Assembly (NCBI GenBank): GCA_037145635.1
Contig: JBBCXB010000003.1
Location: 310,001-374,000, forward strand
Direction: 5' to 3'
Origin: JAATFS01 sp037145635
GTDB taxonomy: Bacteria > Pseudomonadota > Gammaproteobacteria > Xanthomonadales > Xanthomonadaceae
Length of the DNA stretch: 64,000 nucleotides
Both the position numbers and the translations under genes were made by a program. Within the stretch, counting starts at the first letter, position 1. Each line of letters starts with the position of its first letter. Below the pieces are notes generated by a model, which saw nothing but the letters and a program-made list of their open reading frames with translations, searched no databases and was not told the origin of the DNA. Below are positions 45,692-54,130 of the stretch, piece by piece.

Positions 45692-47154
45692 CAGCGCGCC
45701 TCCGGCAACGAGGGTGGCGCGCTGTAGCCGAGCAGGCCGTCGTGCTCCAGCTGCGCGGCGAGCGCGAACAGGCGGTCCTCGCGGCCGGGCGCGGCGATCA
45801 GTTGCACGCCCAGCGGCAGTTGCCCCGGGCGCCGCAGCGGGGCGGCCAGCACCGGGCAGCGCGCCAGGCCCAGCGGCTGGGTGAACAGGCCGAGGTGGGC
45901 GCGCGCGGACACCGGCTGGCCGTCGACGACGATGTGCTCGGCATCGATGCGTGGCGCCACGCACGGCACCGCCGGGGCCAGCAGCACGTCGACCTCGTCC
46001 CACAGGCGCTGCATCGCGCCGGCGAACCACGCGCCGAAGCGGTGGGCGTCGGCGATGACCGCGGCCGGCAGCTGCAGCCCGGCCAGCAGGCGGTCGCGGG
46101 TGGCCGGGTCGAAGCCGGCGGCGGCGGTCTCCAGCGCGGCACGGTGGCGGTGGCCGCCCTCGGCGGCGGTGATCACGAACGCGGCGGCGCGGGCGCGCGC
46201 GGCGTCGGGCAGCTCGCGGGTGGCCGTGGCGCCGAGGTGGGCCGCGAGCGTGTCGAGGCCGGCGGCCAGCGCCGGGTCGAGGTTGTGCGCGAACCAGCCG
46301 CCGAGCCGGGCGATGCGCAGCGGGCCGGTGGCGCAGGCCGGCAGCGCCGCGTCGGCCATGACCGCGTGCACCGTGCGCAGGTCGGCGACCGACGTGGCGA
46401 ACGCGCCGGCGACGTCGAAGGCGTCCACGAACGGGAACACGCCGTCCAGCGGCAGCCGGCCGTGGCTGGGGCGCAGGCCGTAGACGCCGCACAGCGCGGC
46501 GGGCACGCGGATCGAACCGTTGGTGTCCGAGCCCAGCGCGAACGGCACCCACCCGGCGGCCACCGCCGCGGCCGAGCCGCCGGACGAGCCGCCGGCCAGG
46601 CGCGCGTGATCGTGCGGGTTGCGGGTGGTGCCGTAGTGCGCGTTGACGGTGGCGAAGCCGTAGGCGAACTCGTCCATGTTGGCGGTGCCGGCCAGCAGCG
46701 CACCGGCGTCGGCCAGGCGCTGCACCAGCACGGCGTCGCGGGCGGCGGGGGCGGCGTCGGCGCGGCTCGCGGCGCCGGCGGTGGTGGGCAGCCCGGCGAC
46801 GTCGAACAGGTCCTTGACCACGAACGGGACGCCGGCCAGGGCGCCGCCGTCGTGGCCGCTATCGAGCGCGGCCTGTACGCGCCGGGCGTCGGCCCGCGCG
46901 CGCGCAGGCAGCACGCGGGTGAGCGCAGACAGGGCCGGGTTGTCGCGCGCGAGGCGGGCCAGCGCGGCGTCGGCCTGGCGCCCGGCCTGGCCGGGCGTGG
47001 CGCGCGCGGCCGCGGCGAGCGCGGCGATCTGCCCGGGGCCGGGCGCGGCCGCCGGGACGGGCGGGGCGGCGAAGTCGTGCAGCAGCGCGGCGTAGCCGTC
47101 GAGCAGGGCGCTGTTGCGCTGGACGCCGGGGCGGTAGTCGTCGGGGATCTGCAT
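45691..47154 (-). CDS. hpxY: AtzE/HpxY-family amidase with an AtzG-like N-terminal segment
   Basis: 487 residues, amidase signature family. LAGVPFVVKDLFDVAGLPTT carries the catalytic Lys; GGSSGGSAAAVAAGWVPFAL holds the cis-Ser and Ser nucleophile; NMDEFAYGFATVNAHYGTTR and SDTNGSIRVPAALCGVYGLR are characteristic of AtzE/HpxY. The first ~35 residues (IPDDYRPGVQRNSALLDGYA) resemble the end of AtzG/HpxX, the small partner protein, and no separate hpxX gene is seen. Predicted role is in oxalurate/oxamate breakdown with HpxZ and HpxW. It starts 42 bp after the nucleoside hydrolase stop. Confidence 0.78.
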   Translation of the reverse strand: MQIPDDYRPGVQRNSALLDGYAALLHDFAAPPVPAAAPGPGQIAALAAAARATPGQAGRQADAALARLARDNPALSALTRVLPARARADARRVQAALDSGHDGGALAGVPFVVKDLFDVAGLPTTAGAASRADAAPAARDAVLVQRLADAGALLAGTANMDEFAYGFATVNAHYGTTRNPHDHARLAGGSSGGSAAAVAAGWVPFALGSDTNGSIRVPAALCGVYGLRPSHGRLPLDGVFPFVDAFDVAGAFATSVADLRTVHAVMADAALPACATGPLRIARLGGWFAHNLDPALAAGLDTLAAHLGATATRELPDAARARAAAFVITAAEGGHRHRAALETAAAGFDPATRDRLLAGLQLPAAVIADAHRFGAWFAGAMQRLWDEVDVLLAPAVPCVAPRIDAEHIVVDGQPVSARAHLGLFTQPLGLARCPVLAAPLRRPGQLPLGVQLIAAPGREDRLFALAAQLEHDGLLGYSAPPSLPEAR

Positions 47155-47196
47155 GGGCTTCTCGTGCTCGCGGGGGTGGGGGAACCGGGCGGCGGC

Positions 47197-48291
47197 CTAG
47201 GCCGTGGGCAGCGGGACGCCGACGGAGGGCGGGTGCGGCGCGGTCAGGCGCTCGGCCAGCAACTGCTCCACGGCCGGCACGTCCACCTCCAGCACCACGT
47301 GCTGCGCCTGCTCGCCCAGGCCGGGCTGGTAGCCGGGGGCCCAGGACAGGATGTCGCCGTAGCCGGCGTCGAACCCGGTGTGGGTGTCGATGTACAGCGT
47401 GTCGGTGCGCGTGGCCAGCGCCGGCCGCAGCCACACCGCGGTGGCCAGTTCGTCCCACAGCGGGAAGCCGGGCTCGCGGCGGCGCAGGGCGTGCCCCATC
47501 GGGGTGTCGGCGGCGCTCAGGCGGGCCAGCAGCGCGGGGGTGAGCTCGGTGGCGGTGGACGGGTCCACCGGCACCATCGTGATCCGGTTCCAGGGCGCAC
47601 GCATCACGATGCGCGCCGCTTCCGGGTCCCAGCGGATGTTGAACTCGCGGCGCGGGGAATGGGCGAACTCGCGGGCGAACTGGCGTGCCGACACGCTGTC
47701 GCGCCGCTGCTGCGGGTTGAGGCTGCCGCCCATGTAGACCAGCTCCCGGGCCAGGCGCGCGAACTGCGGGTCCAGCGATTGCGCCAGCGCCAGGTTGGTC
47801 AGCGGGCCGGTGGCGACGATGCTGACCTCGCCCGGGTACTGCCGCACCATGCGCAGCATGAACAGCGCCGCCGGCTCGTCCGACGGCCGCACCACGCTGG
47901 GGTTGCCCAGCGGCAGGTCCGGCACCTGGTCGTGGGCGTGGTAGCGCGGCGCGCTCTGCACGGTGTCCGCGTCCACCCAGTGCCGGGTCCAGGCGCCCTT
48001 CCACACGAGCTTGCCATGCAGCGCCTCCCAGCGCTCGGTGGCGGCCTCGGAGTTGAGCAGGGGGAGCACCGGCCCGGGCAGTACGGGAATGTCGGGGCGG
48101 CCGGCCAGTTCGAGCAGGCGGCAGGTGTGGGCCAGGGCCTCGTCGCGCCAGATGTTGCCGCTGACGACGGAGATGCCGAGCACCTCGACCTCGGGCGACT
48201 GCAGCAGGAGCAGCTGGGCGGGGGTGAAACCGTCGATGTCGTCCTCGAGGATGACGCGGCGGCGTGGAGCGGGGGCGGCGGTGGCGGGCAT
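47197..48291 (-). CDS. Nucleoside hydrolase, cytosolic paralogue (IAG-like)
   Basis: 364 residues without signal peptide. Nucleoside hydrolase fold: ILEDDIDGFTPAQLLLL, VSIVATGPLTNLALAQSLDP, VYMGGSLNPQQ, REFNIRWDPEAARIV and PLWDELATAVWL. The canonical DxDPGxDD is altered to EDDIDGF, and Trp precedes the C-terminal Asp (WDEL) where pyrimidine/broad enzymes have His; EFNIRWDPEA and WDEL resemble purine-specific IAG hydrolases of trypanosomes. It probably splits inosine, adenosine or guanosine to base and ribose. A close paralogue with a signal peptide is encoded at 51335-52507. Confidence 0.83.
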   Translation of the reverse strand: MPATAAPAPRRRVILEDDIDGFTPAQLLLLQSPEVEVLGISVVSGNIWRDEALAHTCRLLELAGRPDIPVLPGPVLPLLNSEAATERWEALHGKLVWKGAWTRHWVDADTVQSAPRYHAHDQVPDLPLGNPSVVRPSDEPAALFMLRMVRQYPGEVSIVATGPLTNLALAQSLDPQFARLARELVYMGGSLNPQQRRDSVSARQFAREFAHSPRREFNIRWDPEAARIVMRAPWNRITMVPVDPSTATELTPALLARLSAADTPMGHALRRREPGFPLWDELATAVWLRPALATRTDTLYIDTHTGFDAGYGDILSWAPGYQPGLGEQAQHVVLEVDVPAVEQLLAERLTAPHPPSVGVPLPTA

Positions 48292-48597
48292 GGAGCGGTG
48301 GGGAGTCCTGAAGTTCGTCGGGCGTCGGAAGACGGGGCGGCCGTCGGGCGCGAGCGGGTCGTCGCCGGCGAGGTCGCGGTGCGTGCCGGGTCAAACCTAC
48401 CCAAAAGCGCAGGGATGTGCCCGGGCGACGCGGAGGCCGGGCAGGCCGTGCATCGCGGTGCACCGACGGCCGGCGAGCTGCGCCGGCCGCCGGTGCGGCA
48501 TGGAGGCCGGCCGGTGCGGTCGTGCGACCGGCCGCCGTGCCGTGGCGGCTTCCACGGCACGGCGATGCCTGCGGTCGCGTCCGCCGCCTGCGAGGGA
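48292..48597. other. Gene-free interval upstream of the cytosolic nucleoside hydrolase
   Basis: About 306 bp between the nucleoside hydrolase start and the hairpin after the TonB receptor. It contains GC-rich inverted repeats (CGGCCGGTGCGG...GACCGGCCG and CCGTGGCGGCTTCCACGG) but no gene. It may hold a separate promoter for the nucleoside hydrolase, hpxY and hpxW genes. Confidence 0.45.
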
Positions 48598-48622
48598 GGC
48601 CACCGCCACAGGTGCGGTGGCC
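48598..48622 (-). terminator. Hairpin just after the TonB receptor stop
   Basis: GGCCACCGC (48598-48606) pairs perfectly with GCGGTGGCC (48614-48622) around a 7-nt loop, 6 bp beyond the receptor stop codon. No U-tract follows, so termination may be partial. Confidence 0.5.
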
Positions 48623-48628
48623 GCCGGA

Positions 48629-50998
48629 TCACAGGTCGAACGAGGCGCCCACCGTGGCCATCAGCGTGCGGTCCTGCAACAGCTGGTAGGTCGCCGTGGT
48701 GGCGGTGCCGGAGGTGCTGGTGGAGTAGGTCAGCGCCTTGCGGTTGCCGAGGTTGTACAGGTTGAGCTTGAGGTAGGGCTTCTTGAGCCAGCCGGCGTCG
48801 GTGAAGTTCCAGCCGCCGTTGAAGTTGACCACGGCGAAGCCGCCGCTCTTCTCGGTGTTGCGGAAGGTGCCCCAGATCGAACTCTGCACGTTGCCGCTGA
48901 GGCTGGCCCAGAACGGGCCCTGGCTGAAGTTCAGCGCCGCATAGCCGGCATGCCGGGGCACGTTGACCAGGGTGTTGCCGTCGGTGGCGTAGGTGACGCC
49001 GCTGACCACCAGGTCGTCCTTCATCTCCGCCTCGGTGTAGGCATAGGAGGCGTAGGCGGACCAGGTGTCGTTGAAGGTGTAGCTCAGCTCGCCGTTGACG
49101 CCGCGCATGTCGACCTTGCCCAGCGCGATGTAGACCGGGGCGAAGGTGGCCGGGTCGGTGCCGCTGAACTGCTTGTTCTTGAACTTGCTGGCGTAGGCGT
49201 CGAGTACCGCGCTGGCCTTGTCGCCGTAGAAGCGCCAGCCCAGGTCGGCGGTCCAGGCCGATTCGGGCTCGGCCTGGTCGAGCGAGGTGCTCTTGCCGGT
49301 GGCCGCGGCGTAGGCGTCGTTGTAGAAGGCGTTGAGCGCGGCGTTGTTGATCGGCGCGCGGTAGGACTGGCCCACGCCCAGGTAGAACTGGTTGCGCTCG
49401 TCGAGCTGGAACTTGACGCCCGCGCTGGGCGTGAACTTCTCGTACTTGCTGCGGCCGCTGGCGTAGAGCTCGCCGGCGGTGGCGCTGGTGCCGCTCACGG
49501 CGTAGCCGGAGCCGGGCCGGTTGTAGTACCAGCCCTTGCGCTCGACCGCGGTGTAGGCGCCGCCGACGCTGACGGTCCACTGGTCGTTCGGGGTCCAGGT
49601 GTTGGTCGCGAACAGGCGCTTGGTGTCGGTGACCGAGTAGCTGCGGTAGTCGTACAGCGGGTTGCCGTTGGCGAAGGTCAGCAGGTAGCGGTTCTCGTGG
49701 CCCCACAGGTCGGCGGCGTTGCCGGCCGGGTCGACCATGCTGTACACGTGCGCCTGCTGCTGGCGCGGGCGCTCGTACAGGAAGCCGTACTCGAGGCTGT
49801 CGTCCAGCCCGAGGTCCTGCTTGAACTTGACGTGGAGGCCGGGGCGGAAGGTGTCGGAGGTGTAGAACTGGTAGACCGGCGGCGCGCCGGCGATCACGCC
49901 GTTGGCGTTGAGGTCCGAGCCGGCGGCCAGGCCGCTGGTCTCGCTCAGGGTGGTGCCGCTGCCGCCGCCGCCGTAGCCGTAGACGAAGTACGGCACCACC
50001 GACAGGTGCAGGCTGTCGCTGAGCGCGAACTCGCCGTCCAGGCTGACGATGGCGCTGGTGAACGGGTTGGTCTGCAGGCCGGCGTAGGTGGCCGGCGAGG
50101 CGGCGCTGTAGCTGCGGTCGTAGCCAAGATGGTAGTCGGCGTTGGCCTGCGCCTTGGTCAGCGCGCGGTAGTTGTTCTTGAACTCGCGGTTGTACTGCAG
50201 CGAGGCGGTGACGGAGTTGTCGGCGTCGATCGTCCACACCGACTTGGCGTCGACCTTGGTGACCTTGGACTCGCCGTCGCCGCGCCACAGGTCGGTCTGG
50301 TTGTTGGAGTACGAGAACCACGAGCGCACCGGGCCGAGGTCGCCGGTGTTGTAGCGCACGAAGGTGCGGCGGTAGCCGTTGCTGCCCAGGCTCTGGCTCA
50401 GGTCCACGCCGGCCTCGCGGGTCGGGTCGACGGTGACCCAGGCGATGTTGCCGCCGGCCGCGCCGATCACCGGCGAGGTCACGCTGGGGTAGCCCTGCTC
50501 GACGGTGATGTCGCCCATGTTCTCGGTGTCGCCGTACTCGGTGGCGTAGATCTTGTAGTTGCCCGAGTCGTTGATCGGCACGCCGTTGACGGTGACGCCC
50601 ACCTCGTCGGCGGGATAGCCGCGCACGGTGAAGGCGCCGTCGTTGAGGCCGGTGACGTCGTTGGTGGCCGAGATCGCGCCGGGGATCGAGCTCAGCATCT
50701 GGGTGAAGTTGGCGCCCGGGGCGGCCTTGAGGATCGCCTCGCGGCCGATCGTGGACACCGCCTTGGGGGCGACCTGGACCTGCATGTTGCCGCCGCCCAG
50801 CGACAGCGACTGGCCGGTGACCGAGACCGCGTCCAGCTGCTGCACGCGCTTGGTGGCGTTGGAGTTGGTGGTGTTGGAGGTGGTGGTGACGCTGCTGCGC
50901 GCGCCGGCGGTGTCGTCGGACTGCGACTGCGCGAGCGCGGCGGCGGCCGGGAGACAGAGGGCGCTGCAGACGGCCAGGGCCAGGGTGTTCTTCTTCAT
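48629..50998 (-). CDS. TonB-dependent outer-membrane receptor 1 (purine nucleoside uptake candidate)
   Basis: 789 residues. Signal peptide MKKNTLALAVCSALCLPAAA; plug domain with GAFTVRGYPADEVGVTVNGV and IGAAGGNIAWVTVDP; beta-barrel to the end with NQFYLGVGQSYRAPINNAAL and a C-terminal aromatic FDL. A serine/threonine/asparagine-rich linker (SSVTTTSNTTNSNATKRV) precedes the plug. It is flanked on both sides by paralogous nucleoside hydrolase genes, so its cargo is probably purine nucleosides. The genes around it have the same direction, but 336- and 337-bp gaps leave room for its own promoter. Confidence 0.85.
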   Translation of the reverse strand: MKKNTLALAVCSALCLPAAAALAQSQSDDTAGARSSVTTTSNTTNSNATKRVQQLDAVSVTGQSLSLGGGNMQVQVAPKAVSTIGREAILKAAPGANFTQMLSSIPGAISATNDVTGLNDGAFTVRGYPADEVGVTVNGVPINDSGNYKIYATEYGDTENMGDITVEQGYPSVTSPVIGAAGGNIAWVTVDPTREAGVDLSQSLGSNGYRRTFVRYNTGDLGPVRSWFSYSNNQTDLWRGDGESKVTKVDAKSVWTIDADNSVTASLQYNREFKNNYRALTKAQANADYHLGYDRSYSAASPATYAGLQTNPFTSAIVSLDGEFALSDSLHLSVVPYFVYGYGGGGSGTTLSETSGLAAGSDLNANGVIAGAPPVYQFYTSDTFRPGLHVKFKQDLGLDDSLEYGFLYERPRQQQAHVYSMVDPAGNAADLWGHENRYLLTFANGNPLYDYRSYSVTDTKRLFATNTWTPNDQWTVSVGGAYTAVERKGWYYNRPGSGYAVSGTSATAGELYASGRSKYEKFTPSAGVKFQLDERNQFYLGVGQSYRAPINNAALNAFYNDAYAAATGKSTSLDQAEPESAWTADLGWRFYGDKASAVLDAYASKFKNKQFSGTDPATFAPVYIALGKVDMRGVNGELSYTFNDTWSAYASYAYTEAEMKDDLVVSGVTYATDGNTLVNVPRHAGYAALNFSQGPFWASLSGNVQSSIWGTFRNTEKSGGFAVVNFNGGWNFTDAGWLKKPYLKLNLYNLGNRKALTYSTSTSGTATTATYQLLQDRTLMATVGASFDL

Positions 50999-51334
50999 GT
51001 GGGATGCCTGCGTGGGGAGAGGACGGCCTGATGACGGGGAACGGCAGGGCCGGCGACAGGCCGGCGCTGCGGGAAAGGGCGGTCCTGCCCTGCGGTGTCT
51101 GGCTTCCCTGGGGACGGGGGTGGCGCGGGGGTGTTGCGGATGCGGGCGGGCGCGCACGTCGCCGCGCGGACAGCGCGCGCAGGGGCGACGGCGGCGGGCA
51201 CTGCAGCGCTCATGGCGCCGGCGGCAGGGGCGCGGCCGGCGGCGGCCGGGTCAGGCGGGGGGCCGCGGGCGGCGGCAGGGGCGGAGGCGGCGAATTGGGG
51301 CAATGCATGGGGGATCCTGGGCGTGGGCAGGGCG
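50999..51334. other. Gene-free interval upstream of TonB receptor 1
   Basis: 336 bp, strongly purine-skewed on the plus strand (pyrimidine-rich on the coding minus strand). No gene, no copy of the 45-bp regulon site, no clear hairpin. It should contain the receptor leader and possibly a promoter. Confidence 0.45.
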
Positions 51335-52507
51335 CTACCTGGGGACGTACGTGGGCACCGGCACGCCGAGCGCCGGCGGCTGCGCCCGCGTGAGCCGTTC
51401 GATCAGCAGCTTCTCCAGGCGCGGCACGTCGACCTCGCGCACCACCTGTTCCGGCTGCTCGTCGAGTTCGGGCTGGTAGCCGGGCGACCACGACAGGAGG
51501 TCGCCGTAGCCGGGGCCGAACTCGGTGTTGGTGTCCACGTACAGCGTGTCGGCGTGCACGATCAGGCTCGGGTCCAGCCACACTGCCGCGGCCAGCTCGT
51601 CCCACATCGGGAAGCCGGTCTCGCGCCCGCGCAGCGCGTGGCCGATCGGGGTGTCGGCCGCGCTCATGCGCGCCAGCAGCGCCGGGCTCAGCTCGGTGGC
51701 GGTGGACGGGTCCACCGGCAGCATCACGATCTTCTTCCAGGGCGCGCGCATCACGATGCTGGCCGCCTCCGGGTCCCAGCGGATGTTGAACTCGCGCCGC
51801 GGCGAGTTGACGAACTCGCGCGCGAACTGGCGCGCCGACACGCTGCCCAGGCGCTGCTGCGGGTTGAGGCTGCCGCCCATGTAGACCAGCTCGCGCGCCA
51901 GGCCGGCGAACGCGGGGTCCAGCCGCTGCGCCAGCGCCAGGTTGGTCAGCGGGCCGGTGGCGAGGATGCTCACCTGCCCGGGGTAGCGGTGCACCATGCG
52001 CAGCATGAACATCGCCGCCGGTTCGTCGGCGGCGCGCACCACGCTGGGGTCGCCCAGCTTCAGCGGCGGCACCGCGTCGGCGGCGTGGTAGCGCGGGTCG
52101 CTCTGCGCGGTGTCCTCCACCCACTGCCGGGTCCAGGCACCCTTCCACACCAGCTTGCCGTACAGCGCTTCCCAGCGCTCGGTGGCGGCCTCGGTGTTGA
52201 CCAGCGGGTAGACCGCGCCGGGCAGCACCGGTACCTCGGGATGGCCGGCGATCTCCAGCATCCGCCGCGCGTGCGCCAGCCCGGCGTCGCGCCAGATGTT
52301 GCCGCTGACCATCGCGATGCCGAGCACCTTGACCTCCGGCGACTGCAGCAGCACCAGCTGCGCCGGGTTGAAGCCGTCGATGTCGTCGTCGATGATCACC
52401 AGCCGCGGCCCGGCCGCCGCCGCCAGGGCGGGCAGGCCGCACAGCAGCAGGCCGGCCAGCAGGCGGCGCCCCCAGCCGGCCGCGGGCGCGGGCCGCCCGG
52501 CGCTCAT
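51335..52507 (-). CDS. Nucleoside hydrolase, exported paralogue (IAG-like)
   Basis: 390 residues with a Sec signal (RRLLAGLLLCGLPALAAA, cleavage near residue 31). The mature part is closely similar to the cytosolic paralogue: VIIDDDIDGFNPAQLVLL, SGNIWRDAGLAHARRMLEIA, FNIRWDPEAASIVMRAPWKK, FPMWDELAAAVWLDPSL. The canonical Asp-Asp of nucleoside hydrolases is replaced (DGFN), and Trp-Asp replaces His-Asp, as in purine-specific IAG hydrolases. It would cleave purine nucleosides in the periplasm before base uptake. The start overlaps the adenosine deaminase stop by four bases. Confidence 0.83.
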   Translation of the reverse strand: MSAGRPAPAAGWGRRLLAGLLLCGLPALAAAAGPRLVIIDDDIDGFNPAQLVLLQSPEVKVLGIAMVSGNIWRDAGLAHARRMLEIAGHPEVPVLPGAVYPLVNTEAATERWEALYGKLVWKGAWTRQWVEDTAQSDPRYHAADAVPPLKLGDPSVVRAADEPAAMFMLRMVHRYPGQVSILATGPLTNLALAQRLDPAFAGLARELVYMGGSLNPQQRLGSVSARQFAREFVNSPRREFNIRWDPEAASIVMRAPWKKIVMLPVDPSTATELSPALLARMSAADTPIGHALRGRETGFPMWDELAAAVWLDPSLIVHADTLYVDTNTEFGPGYGDLLSWSPGYQPELDEQPEQVVREVDVPRLEKLLIERLTRAQPPALGVPVPTYVPR

Positions 52508-54084
52508 CGCGCCGGCTCCAGCGCGGCGCGCTCGAACGCGGCCAGCTGGTCTTCCAGCCGCCATTGCAGCCGGCCCTTCTCGCTGCCGGCCAGCCAGGCC
52601 TGGCAGCCGGCGTCGGGCGCGGCCTCGCGCGCCAGCGCCGCGGCGCAGGCCGGCACCGCCCGGCCGTCGGCCGCCCACAGGCTCTCGCCGCGCAGGAAGC
52701 TGTAGCTCAGGCCGTTGCGCACGATGCGCTTGAGCGTGGGGTAGTCCAGCCCCTGCTCCTGCACCGCGCGCTGGTATTCGTGGGTCAGGTCCACGCGCGA
52801 CACCCCGGCGTCGTCGGTGGACAGCACCACCGGCACGCCGGCGGCCAGGTACATCGCTAGCGGATGCTCGCCGCCCTGCACGCCCAGGATCACGTCGTTG
52901 CTGGTGAGGTTGACCTCCACCGCGACCTGGCGCTCGCGCATGCGCCGCAGCAGCGCCGCCGGGTCGGCCTCGTAGGCCAGGTCCACGCCGTGGCCGATGC
53001 GCGCGGCGCCGGCGTCGACCGCCTCGGCGATGTGGAAGCGCAGCTCGGCCGGCGGCACCAGCCCGAGCGCCAGCTCGCCGGCATGCAGCGACAGTTTCAC
53101 CCCCGGGTAGCGCTGCGAGAGCGCGCGGAACATGTCCATGTGCTGGCGGTAGTCGGCCAGCGCCACCGGGTGGTCCTCGGGCGCGACGATGTTGACGCCG
53201 ACGAAGCGGCTGCCGCCGGCGTCCACCAGCGCGTAGCCCAGCGCCATCTGCCCGAACACCATCGGCGGCGGCAGCACGCGCAGCGCGTAGGCCACGTAGC
53301 GGTACTCCACCGCGCAGCCCGGGCTCGCGCCGGCCTGGCCGCAGCGCATCCGCTGCTGCACCTCGGTGTCGGTGTCCGCGTAGCCCTGCCGCGCCGCGGC
53401 CACCATCGCCGGCAGCTCGGCCTGCAGCCGCGCCAGGTCGGCGGCGTAGTCGCCGGGCTGCCAGCCCAGCGCCTGCATGCGCCGGCCCAGCGCGTCGGAC
53501 TGCGGCGGGTTGGCGATGATCTCGACGTAGCCGACGCGGTCGCGCGCGGCCTGCTCCAGGGTGGCGACCACGGTGTCGGCGCGGCACGCATCGACCACGC
53601 CGAACTTGCCGAAGGTGCTGAAGAAGCGGTCGTGCCCGGACACCTGCGGCTGGCCGGGAAGGAAGTTGCGCATCGACAGCGCGTCCACCACGCGTGCGTA
53701 CAGCGCCGCGTCGCGGGTGGCCAGGTCGCGCGCCGGCACCTGGCCGTCGCCGCACGGCGGCGCATGCAGGCCGTGGTCTTCCAGCCGCACGCAGTAGCCC
53801 TCCTCGCCGGCCCAGCGGATGAAGTCCTCGGCATACACCGAGCCCGACAGGTGGTTGTGCAGGTCGCCGCCCTTGGGCATGGCCTGCAGCAGCGCGCGCA
53901 GGAACGCCGGGCGCGTGCGGTCGGCCTGCAGCAGCGCGGTCATGCGCGCTTCGCGGCCGGCGGCGGAGGCCGGGACCTGGCGGGACGTGGACGCGGCCGG
54001 CGGCGGCAGCGAGGCGCAGCCGCCGGCGAGCAGGCACGCGGCCAGCAGCAGGCCACGGCGGGCGGAGCGAAAGCGGAAGGGCAT
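52504..54084 (-). CDS. Adenosine deaminase-like lipoprotein
   Basis: 526 residues. Lipoprotein signal RRGLLLAACLLAGGCASLPP (Cys at about residue 23). All metal and catalytic motifs of the family are present: GGDLHNHLSGS (HxH), LSLHAGELAL (His and Glu), ARIGHGVDLAYE, VEVNLTSNDVI and VVLSTDDAGVSR. Longer than cytosolic adenosine deaminases (about 340), with an N-terminal extension and an insert (around 190-260) as in the ADGF secreted group. It should deaminate adenosine to inosine at the envelope, feeding the co-translated exported nucleoside hydrolase. An upstream in-frame start would spoil the signal. Confidence 0.85.
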   Translation of the reverse strand: MPFRFRSARRGLLLAACLLAGGCASLPPPAASTSRQVPASAAGREARMTALLQADRTRPAFLRALLQAMPKGGDLHNHLSGSVYAEDFIRWAGEEGYCVRLEDHGLHAPPCGDGQVPARDLATRDAALYARVVDALSMRNFLPGQPQVSGHDRFFSTFGKFGVVDACRADTVVATLEQAARDRVGYVEIIANPPQSDALGRRMQALGWQPGDYAADLARLQAELPAMVAAARQGYADTDTEVQQRMRCGQAGASPGCAVEYRYVAYALRVLPPPMVFGQMALGYALVDAGGSRFVGVNIVAPEDHPVALADYRQHMDMFRALSQRYPGVKLSLHAGELALGLVPPAELRFHIAEAVDAGAARIGHGVDLAYEADPAALLRRMRERQVAVEVNLTSNDVILGVQGGEHPLAMYLAAGVPVVLSTDDAGVSRVDLTHEYQRAVQEQGLDYPTLKRIVRNGLSYSFLRGESLWAADGRAVPACAAALAREAAPDAGCQAWLAGSEKGRLQWRLEDQLAAFERAALEPAR

Positions 54085-54130
54085 TGCGAACGGTTCCTGC
54101 AGAAAGGTGAAGACGGAAAGGGCGCCGCGC

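Noticed and set aside
48292..51334. Additional copies of the 45-bp regulon site near TonB receptor 1
   Set aside because: Looked for GCAAAAAACGC-like blocks in both gaps and found none; transcription may come from site B or an unrelated promoter.
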